From Thermoplasmatota archaeon (GTDB lineage Archaea > Thermoplasmatota > Thermoplasmata > Thermoplasmatales > GCA-001856825), in assembly GCA_023379555.1 (NCBI GenBank), contig JAMCQR010000036.1:1-7720 (forward strand): a stretch of 7,720 nucleotides of DNA, given 5' to 3'. Within the stretch, counting starts at the first letter, position 1. Every line of letters starts with the position of its first letter. A model generated the notes under the pieces. The model ran no database searches. It was given only the letters and a program-made list of their open reading frames with translations, and was not told where the DNA came from. This document shows positions 1 through 5,083 of the stretch, piece after piece. Both the position numbers and the translations under genes were made by a program.

Positions 1-288
1 ACACCTTATTTTCTTGTTCCCTTCTTTCTCATATTCAATACACCTGATTGAGCTTATACTCCCAAGCAGGTTGCCTTGGTACCCATCCCTGACGTCCTTA
101 AGCTGGATTGCTTGGAAGAAAGAATTCATGTCCCCGGAGTACTTTCTGAGAAGTTCCAGAGCAAGTTTAATGGGAACTGCTGACCCTGATCCAATCTTGT
201 TCTTGAACTCGGTAGTAGCTTCCTCGTTTTTCTGAACTGCATCACTGAATCTCTTCACATATTGATCTATAAAATCACTGCCGGCCAA
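1..288 (-). CDS. Unrecognised protein, N-terminal 96 residues (runs off left edge)
   Basis: An open frame on the minus strand enters from position 288 and is still open at position 1, so only the N-terminal 96 residues are visible. A stop at 316-318 bounds it upstream. There is no early ATG; the best start is TTG at 288-286, nine bases after a GAGGT ribosome binding site at 302-298. A GTG at 258-256 is possible but has no such site. The product is hydrophilic and mostly helical in character, rich in Lys, Glu, Asp and Ser, with no signal peptide or membrane segment. The middle reads like a helix (IKLALELLRKYSGD at about residues 40-53), followed by a region containing LKDVRDGYQGN (about 63-73). 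I do not recognise the family. It lies 20 bases downstream of the amidohydrolase stop, so the two are probably co-transcribed. The reading frame looks genuinely coding; the overlapping plus-strand frame at 14-235 is poorer. Confidence 0.7.
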   Translation of the reverse strand, partial: MAGSDFIDQYVKRFSDAVQKNEEATTEFKNKIGSGSAVPIKLALELLRKYSGDMNSFFQAIQLKDVRDGYQGNLLGSISSIRCIEYEKEGNKKIRC

Positions 289-297
289 ATCTCTTCT

Positions 298-302
298 ACC
301 TC
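298..302 (-). promoter_or_regulatory. Shine-Dalgarno site (GAGGT) for the TTG-started left-edge gene
   Basis: GAGGT matches the complement of the archaeal 16S rRNA 3' end and is followed after nine bases by TTG at 288-286. It decides the start of a frame that has no early ATG. An internal gene of a polycistronic message needs such a site, whereas the upstream gene appears leaderless. Confidence 0.5.
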
Positions 303-308
303 GCTTCT

Positions 309-1349
309 TTAATGTTTACTGGAAAAAAAGGTTATCCTATTGCCTTTTTTCGTTACTATAATTTTTTCATAGTAGTTTGGTCTTGTGACAAGCTGATAGG
401 CAGTGAGTATCTCGTTGGGGAAAAACAGGTACTTTTGAAGACTCATTTTCATCCCGAATCCAGAAATTACCTTCCTTGGGTTATCGATGACGATTGAAAG
501 AATCTCCTCTGGTGTCAGTCGATTGATACTTCTTTGATATCTATACAAGAATTCTACTTCCTCCATTATGCTTGGTTCCGTTATGAAAGCATTATCCGTT
601 CCTAGAAGAACGGTCAGTCCAGATCGAATGAGTCTCGCATAGTCCGGTCTTTTTCCGTGAAAAATATTAGACTTGGGGGTTATGCTGACTGGAATGTTGT
701 GCTTTTTGATGAGCCTGATGTCGCTCTCCCTCATTTCTATACCATGAACAATAAAATCGGGGTCTAGCTCTGTCAGCTTGTTCACATCTTCCCGTTTATC
801 TTCAGAGAAATGTATCGCGAATAATTTATTTCTCTCGTGGGCTTTTTGTGACAAATATCTGAGATATTCAAAATCGTAATCAGAAATTGCACTCATTCCA
901 AATCCTGCTGATTTGTCTAGCAGCGGCAAAATTTCTGTTTTTTTATTTGGCCTAGTAAGAAAGTAACCTTGAATATCGCTAGTCTTAGGGGCTAGCTCAA
1001 GTCCCTTTATACCTGACTCGCGAAAGTCAAAGAAGGCTTGGGTCCCAACATTATTCATAAATCTGATCGATTTTCCTATTGATCTCTTCACGGTGGAGGA
1101 AGCAGCATCTTCTAGTGCCCTGATCTTAAATCCATTCGGGCCAACTATCTCTCCAATGGTTCCTACCGGTTCGGTACCGATGAAAGAATCTCCGAGGTGA
1201 GTATGAAAATTCACAGGTGCCTCAATCAGAGTGCCTTCAAAATCTGCATCAGATGTACTGTCTACAAACTTATCCTCTAAAATGCTGAAGCTACCCCTTC
1301 TCATTTTCCCTTTATTGAAAACAGCACCTCTTACAACCAGGTCTTCCAC
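309..1349 (-). CDS. Amidohydrolase, deaminase/chlorohydrolase type (COG0402-like)
   Basis: Metal-dependent hydrolase of the amidohydrolase superfamily, expected to be cytosolic and to deaminate or hydrolyse a small N-containing compound; the substrate cannot be told. Counting from the GTG at 1349-1347 it has 346 residues. The metal ligands are visible: HxH at His49/His51 in NFHTHLGDS, His180 and Glu183 in the HFSE motif (HxxE is typical of the cytosine/adenosine deaminase branch), His202 in IVHGIEM, and Asp252 in LLGTDN. TPKSN before the last strand also fits deaminases. NFHTHLGDS, IVGPNG and FDFRESG resemble an archaeal subfamily of unknown role that I recall from euryarchaea. The frame could start at GTG 1364, but that start is only about 12 bases from the TATA-like box; GTG 1349 lies 27 bases away and gives the usual amidohydrolase beginning xEDLVVRGAV, so I prefer it. 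It shares a bidirectional promoter with glycerate kinase and heads a probable two-gene operon. Confidence 0.88.
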   Translation of the reverse strand: MEDLVVRGAVFNKGKMRRGSFSILEDKFVDSTSDADFEGTLIEAPVNFHTHLGDSFIGTEPVGTIGEIVGPNGFKIRALEDAASSTVKRSIGKSIRFMNNVGTQAFFDFRESGIKGLELAPKTSDIQGYFLTRPNKKTEILPLLDKSAGFGMSAISDYDFEYLRYLSQKAHERNKLFAIHFSEDKREDVNKLTELDPDFIVHGIEMRESDIRLIKKHNIPVSITPKSNIFHGKRPDYARLIRSGLTVLLGTDNAFITEPSIMEEVEFLYRYQRSINRLTPEEILSIVIDNPRKVISGFGMKMSLQKYLFFPNEILTAYQLVTRPNYYEKIIVTKKGNRITFFSSKH

Positions 1350-1370
1350 GGTTTGCAATAGCACAGACGG

Positions 1371-1384
1371 TTAAATATTTTTAA
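1371..1384. promoter_or_regulatory. Shared bidirectional TATA-like box
   Basis: The AT-rich stretch TTAAATATTTTTAA contains the perfect palindrome AAATATTT at 1373-1380, whose centre is 1376.5. The divergent GTG starts at 1349 (minus) and 1404 (plus) are each 27.5 bases from that centre, which is where an archaeal TATA box sits relative to a leaderless transcript. No other TATA-like sequence or ribosome binding site is present between the two genes. Function is inferred from geometry. Confidence 0.65.
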
Positions 1385-1385
1385 T

Positions 1386-1397
1386 CCATTTGAATGG
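1386..1397 (+). promoter_or_regulatory. Small dyad between TATA and glycerate kinase start
   Basis: CCATT and AATGG form an inverted repeat with a 2-base centre (TG). It lies from 7 to 18 bases before the GTG at 1404, the region where archaeal repressors often bind. Five-base arms are short enough to arise by chance, so this is only a candidate operator. Confidence 0.22.
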
Positions 1398-1403
1398 TAC
1401 TTC

Positions 1404-2669
1404 GTGGAATTCCTTGATAATTTGGAAGGATTCAGGAAGACTCCGATAAGGGACACTCTTGTATCTGCTCTAGACTATTCCTTTCTCAAGAATTCGCCCC
1501 AGGAGCGAGTGAGATCATTTCTGGAAAGAGAAAACTTAGCAGATTTTAAAGGAAAAATCCGCGTGGTTGGATTTGGAAAAGCAGGAAAAGGGATGTACGA
1601 AGGAGCTAGACAATTCTTTGGTCATAGAATTTCAAGTGCAGTTATAATAGTCCCAGTGAAAGAGGGGGAACAGTTGACCTACCCTTTCTTGCCTGGAAAC
1701 CATCCTCTACCCTCGACCGAATCTATAAGAAGCTCCAAGATTCTAATAGATTCCCTGGCTGGAATGAATGAAGAAGATCTCGTTCTGGTACTCGTTTCCG
1801 GTGGAGGTTCTGCTCTATTTGAGAATTTGAGGCAAGGTGTTGAACTCGAAAAATACAATGAAATCATTGACTGTGTCATGAGGCACGGAGCAAATATTTC
1901 AGAGTTGAATTCAGTTCGTTACCTTTTCTCAATGACCAAGGGGGGATCCTTGCTAAACTTCACTTATCCTGCCAGAGTCCTCAGTCTAATAGTTTCTGAC
2001 GTGCCAGGTGATTCTGTGAATACAGTTTCATCAGGTCCGACCGGCGATCCTCCAAGCAGTTCTACAATTGATTCTGCGGTTGCAAAGTACGGAGAGCAAT
2101 GCGGAATTCACAAAGTTGACGTTCGGAATTCTAAAAAGGGGTACAAGGCTGAGAACCATATTGTTTTGAAAAATCAAGATTTCGTCAAGTCCATATTGGA
2201 GAATATTCATGCGAGAGGGTTCAGAACGAAGAATATCGGCTCAGGGATCCAGGGTGACACAACTGTTGTCTCTGAACTGATTGTAAATGAGATGAGATCT
2301 AGCTATAACAGTGACGGGACACCATTGTACATTGCAGGAGGTGGAGAAACATCCACCAATTTTACACACAACGGGATCGGTGGGCGTAATCTTGAGCTGG
2401 CATTAAAGGTGTTGTTGCGGATGGAGAGGGAAGAAGTGTTCACATTCGGTAGCATAGGAACAGACGGGATTGATGGAACCAGCAAGGCCATGGGTGCTAT
2501 CGTTGACAATAAGTCTCTAATGTACGTGGATGAGAATTTCATAAGAGAAAAGCTCTCCACTAGTGACAGTCTGGCCCCTCTTGTTAGATCGAAAGATGTT
2601 CTATTAACTGGCCCAACTGGCAATAATGTATCAGATATTTTCATTGGTTACTATGCAGGTAAGGATTGA
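1404..2669 (+). CDS. Glycerate 2-kinase (GCK/MOFRL family)
   Basis: Phosphorylates D-glycerate with ATP, in archaea giving 2-phosphoglycerate, in the cytosol. In archaea this feeds glycerate from the non-phosphorylative Entner-Doudoroff route, or from serine/hydroxypyruvate breakdown, to enolase and pyruvate kinase; a pyruvate kinase and an aminotransferase lie further right in this window. The 421 residues have the family length and both domains. N-terminal part: GFGKAGKGM (about 56-64), SGGGSAL (132-138), SDVPGD (198-203) and SSGPTGDP (209-216). C-terminal MOFRL part: AGGGETS (311-317), GGRNLELAL (326-334), GTDGIDGTSKAMGAIVD (352-368) and LTGPTGNNVSDIFIGY (401-416). No key motif is missing. 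The GTG at 1404 is the first start in frame and lies 27 bases from the centre of the shared TATA-like box, with no ribosome binding site, so the message is probably leaderless. 2-phosphoglycerate as product is from family knowledge of archaeal members; bacterial relatives can also make the 2-phosphate. Confidence 0.93.
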   Translation: MEFLDNLEGFRKTPIRDTLVSALDYSFLKNSPQERVRSFLERENLADFKGKIRVVGFGKAGKGMYEGARQFFGHRISSAVIIVPVKEGEQLTYPFLPGNHPLPSTESIRSSKILIDSLAGMNEEDLVLVLVSGGGSALFENLRQGVELEKYNEIIDCVMRHGANISELNSVRYLFSMTKGGSLLNFTYPARVLSLIVSDVPGDSVNTVSSGPTGDPPSSSTIDSAVAKYGEQCGIHKVDVRNSKKGYKAENHIVLKNQDFVKSILENIHARGFRTKNIGSGIQGDTTVVSELIVNEMRSSYNSDGTPLYIAGGGETSTNFTHNGIGGRNLELALKVLLRMEREEVFTFGSIGTDGIDGTSKAMGAIVDNKSLMYVDENFIREKLSTSDSLAPLVRSKDVLLTGPTGNNVSDIFIGYYAGKD

Positions 2670-2688
2670 GAAATTTCAATTAATTCTC
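2668..2688. terminator. Convergent gene junction with weak inverted repeat
   Basis: The glycerate kinase and YtcJ-type amidohydrolase stop codons face each other with only ten bases between (2670-2679). GAGAA at 2668-2672 and TTCTC at 2684-2688 form a short inverted repeat across the junction. No strong T-run follows on either strand, so transcripts may end inside the opposite gene. Weak support. Confidence 0.2.
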
Positions 2689-4245
2689 TCTACTGTATCT
2701 TGTGACCCCCCCAACTACCGTTTCCAACACCGCAACGCTCTTCAAATCCGAAGTCTTGAAAGGGTCCCTGTCAAGTATGACGAAATCCGCAAATTTTCCA
2801 ACTTCTAGTGTTCCAACTTCGTTACACATCAGTAATGCAGCAGACCCGGCAGTATAGAGCTCTAGAGCGGTGGCGAGGTCCACCTTTTCATCCATTGAAT
2901 ATTTCAGTATTTCCCTCTTTTCCTTTTCTCCTCTGTTAACCGCAGCATCTATCGTGAACCAAGGGTCAGGAATTGATACTGGTGAATCGGTGGATATTCC
3001 TACCTTTATTCCTCTTCTGTGGAGAGTTCCTAGAGGGTATGAAAATCTGCTTCTTTCTTTCCCTATGCGTTTGACTGCCCACCAGTCGTCAATGACGAAT
3101 GCAGGTTGAACCGAGACTCCTATCTCAAACTCAGCGAGTTTAGAGATTTGGTCTTCGCGTAGCACAGTGCAGTGTTCAATTCTCGGTTCAACAAGCTTCT
3201 TCCTCCCCGTCAATTCGACTGCACGGATGACAGCATCTATCCCCCGATCACCGATCGCATGTACAGCAAATTGGACTCTCTTTCCTTCAAATCTTTCAAA
3301 AATCTTCTCCAACTTCCTTTCATCCAGATAAAGAATACCCTTGTTGTTTGGATCGTCAGAATATGATTCATTCAGGGAGGCTGTCCCTGCCCCCAGTGCA
3401 CCATCTGCGAATAGTTTGATTCCGTTGATTTGCAGGAAGGAATTCTCTCCCACTCTCTCTCGCAGCTCATCAACCCTTCCCATTGAATCTTCTCTTAAAT
3501 ATGCCATAACCCTTAGTCCTAGACTCTTTCCTTCTTTGGCAAAGAATTCAACCGACTCAGGTGAGCAGAATACGAAACCCACTGATGTGATCCCCAGGGA
3601 GAGCAGGTAATGAGCAGCGCTTACTAGGTTTCTCTCAAGGCTTCCCGCAATTTCAAGAGCCTTTTCCTTGAAGAATCCTGAGGCCTCCTCCTTTACTACG
3701 CCACTCAGATCGCCAGCGGTTGATCGAGGGAAAATAGAATCTGGGAAAGTATTAGACCTCAATAACTCAAGCATTTTCGTGTTTATAACTCCGGCATGCT
3801 CGCAAAACCTCTCTAGGTAGACTGGGACTGAATTTTCAACCTGGTCTAGATCCCATCTGTTGGGCCACCTCCCCTCAGAAAACGCTTCCTGATCCCAACC
3901 AGTTCCTATGATCACGCTAATGTCCGGGTTCATGAGATGGTAGTCATGAACACGGTGTTTCATCTCTTCAATGGAGCATATGCCTCGGAGATTCAGGAAG
4001 TTCAATGAACCACCCACATCATCAGGGTGTATATGGGAATCGACGAAACCCGGTCCTACTGTTTTTCCTTTTAAATTGACGATTGAAACAGCACTCTTTC
4101 CATAGAGTTTCATCGCTTCGTCTGAGCTGCCAACAAACTCAATCTTTTCGTCCTTTGTAACAATCGATTCGGATACGGTTAGGGGAGCATATTTAGAATA
4201 AATAATTCCATTGTAGAATATCTTGATACCGCTCTTTTCTCCCAT
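2680..4245 (-). CDS. YtcJ-type amidohydrolase (Amidohydro_3 family)
   Basis: Metal-dependent amidohydrolase of the YtcJ/AepA/NfdA group (Amidohydro_3), 521 residues, close to the family's usual 500-550. Family members hydrolyse amide bonds, for instance N-substituted formamides, but the substrate of most is unknown and cannot be inferred here. Visible motifs: HxH at His71/His73 in GPGFVDSHIHPD, GTGWDQ (114-119), Lys277 in the conserved NGIKLFADGALGAGTA block (274-289), His329 in VHAIGDRG, His358 in PRIEHC, and Asp420 in ISTDSPV. The C-terminal KFADFVILDRDP (484-495) is the usual small beta-domain ending of the superfamily. No signal peptide is seen, so it should be cytosolic. The start is ATG 4245, with a TATA-like TTTACATTT about 22-24 bases upstream and no ribosome binding site, so it may be leaderless. 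It is divergent from the ATP pyrophosphatase gene and convergent with glycerate kinase; nothing ties it to either pathway. Confidence 0.9.
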   Translation of the reverse strand: MGEKSGIKIFYNGIIYSKYAPLTVSESIVTKDEKIEFVGSSDEAMKLYGKSAVSIVNLKGKTVGPGFVDSHIHPDDVGGSLNFLNLRGICSIEEMKHRVHDYHLMNPDISVIIGTGWDQEAFSEGRWPNRWDLDQVENSVPVYLERFCEHAGVINTKMLELLRSNTFPDSIFPRSTAGDLSGVVKEEASGFFKEKALEIAGSLERNLVSAAHYLLSLGITSVGFVFCSPESVEFFAKEGKSLGLRVMAYLREDSMGRVDELRERVGENSFLQINGIKLFADGALGAGTASLNESYSDDPNNKGILYLDERKLEKIFERFEGKRVQFAVHAIGDRGIDAVIRAVELTGRKKLVEPRIEHCTVLREDQISKLAEFEIGVSVQPAFVIDDWWAVKRIGKERSRFSYPLGTLHRRGIKVGISTDSPVSIPDPWFTIDAAVNRGEKEKREILKYSMDEKVDLATALELYTAGSAALLMCNEVGTLEVGKFADFVILDRDPFKTSDLKSVAVLETVVGGVTRYSREN

Positions 4246-4262
4246 GGCAGAAAATCAAAAGG

Positions 4263-4273
4263 AAATGTAAAGA
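4263..4273 (-). promoter_or_regulatory. TATA-like box of the YtcJ-type amidohydrolase
   Basis: On the minus strand this reads TCTTTACATTT, centred about 23 bases before the ATG at 4245, slightly closer than ideal. There is no ribosome binding site between it and the start. It overlaps a 17-base sequence (4254-4270) that recurs exactly at 7557-7573. Confidence 0.4.
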
Positions 4274-4303
4274 TTTTTGGATTGTAATCATTGTTGACTC
4301 CTT

Positions 4304-4322
4304 TGTAAAATTTTATTTTACA
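4304..4322 (+). promoter_or_regulatory. TATA-like box within a perfect 19-bp palindromic repeat
   Basis: TGTAAAA (4304-4310) and TTTTACA (4316-4322) are perfect inverted arms of seven bases around a five-base centre TTTTA. The right half, TTATTTTA at 4313-4320, is centred about 27 bases before ATG 4343 and is the likely TATA box. A regulator binding the dyad would block TBP, so it is also a candidate operator. The arms are AT-rich, so chance is not excluded. Confidence 0.5.
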
Positions 4323-4342
4323 AGACTCGATGGTTGGAGCAA

Positions 4343-5014
4343 ATGTCAAAAGAGAAAATAGTGCTTTCATGGAGCGGCGGAAAGGACAGCTCATTTTCAT
4401 TGCATACTCTAAGAATTCAAAATAGATACGATATCCGTTATCTGCTCACTACTGTGACAAGGGATTATGGTAGGATCAGCATGCATGGTGTAAGGGAAAA
4501 CCTGCTCCTGGAACAAGCAAAACAGGTATCAATAGAATCTGATATTGCTTACATCTCGAAGGGGTCGAACAACGAAGAGTATGAGAAAGTCATAAGCACT
4601 AAAATCGAGAAATACAAAATGGAAGGAATATCGAGAGTCGCCTTTGGTGACTTGTTTCTGGAAGACATTAGGAAGTATAGGGAGGAAAAGATGTCCAACA
4701 CTGGAGTCAAATGCATATTTCCAATCTGGGGTGAGAATACAACCAAGTTAGCCCAAGATTTTATCAAGGCAGGATTCAAGGCCATAGTCTGTACGGTGGA
4801 TCCTAGAAAGTTAGGAAAGGAAAATGCAGGAAGAGAATTCGATGAAGAGTTTCTTGGCTCGCTTCCCACTGAGGTTGATCCGTGCGGGGAAAACGGGGAA
4901 TTCCACACCTTCGTTTATGATGGTCCTATATTCAACCGATCAATACCAGTCAGGAAAGGAGAGACCGTGTTGAGAGATAATTTCTACTTTACCGATATTC
5001 TGTTAGAAGAATAA
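4343..5014 (+). CDS. Dph6-related ATP pyrophosphatase (diphthine-ammonia ligase family)
   Basis: PP-loop ATP pyrophosphatase of the COG2102 / Diphthami_syn_2 family, 223 residues. Family members activate a carboxyl group with ATP; true Dph6 amidates diphthine on elongation factor 2 to give diphthamide. Visible: the SGGKDS loop (11-16), RISMHGVR (44-51), FGDLFLEDIRKYREE (101-115), CIFPIWG (124-130), and DPCGENGEFHTFVYDGPIF (179-197). These last motifs match a version that I know mainly from bacteria, which lack diphthamide; the Dph6 of methanogens instead has a GEGGEFETFV-type block. So the fold and ATP chemistry are secure, but the diphthamide role is not. The start is ATG 4343, about 27 bases after a TATA-like box; the TTG at 4334 is also in frame but has weaker support. 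The gene is the first of a plus-strand series, 69 bases before pyruvate kinase. Confidence 0.82.
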   Translation: MSKEKIVLSWSGGKDSSFSLHTLRIQNRYDIRYLLTTVTRDYGRISMHGVRENLLLEQAKQVSIESDIAYISKGSNNEEYEKVISTKIEKYKMEGISRVAFGDLFLEDIRKYREEKMSNTGVKCIFPIWGENTTKLAQDFIKAGFKAIVCTVDPRKLGKENAGREFDEEFLGSLPTEVDPCGENGEFHTFVYDGPIFNRSIPVRKGETVLRDNFYFTDILLEE

Positions 5015-5020
5015 GGAAAT

Positions 5021-5050
5021 AGTTTTGTTTGGCTTTGTTTTGAGTTATTT
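5021..5050 (+). terminator. T-rich stretch after the ATP pyrophosphatase
   Basis: Runs of three to four T recur (AGTTTTGTTT, CTTTGTTTTG, GTTATTT) within 40 bases after the stop at 5014. Archaeal termination relies on such U-rich tracts without a hairpin. The GAGTTATTT at its end could instead be a weak TATA-like box for pyruvate kinase. Confidence 0.35.
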
Positions 5051-5074
5051 GGGAACATATCAAAACACGAAGAT

Positions 5075-5079
5075 GGTGA
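5075..5079 (+). promoter_or_regulatory. Shine-Dalgarno site (GGTGA) of pyruvate kinase
   Basis: GGTGA ends four bases before ATG 5084 and matches the complement of the 16S rRNA tail in the spacing usual for this core. It shows that pyruvate kinase is translated from a leadered message, unlike its leaderless neighbours. Confidence 0.5.
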
Positions 5080-5083
5080 CACA

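Noticed and set aside
14..235. Plus-strand frame of 73 codons at the left edge
   Set aside because: It overlaps the minus-strand frame that has a ribosome binding site, continues an operon and has better coding composition; the plus frame has no promoter or recognisable motif.
2303..2644. Minus-strand frame of 113 codons inside glycerate kinase
   Set aside because: It lies wholly antisense to a conserved enzyme with all motifs intact and has no motifs of its own.
5051..5070. GGGAACATATCAAAA as a clear promoter for pyruvate kinase
   Set aside because: It is too close to the ATG for a TATA box given the ribosome site that follows, and its sequence match is poor; read-through from the upstream gene or a box near 5042-5050 is equally possible.
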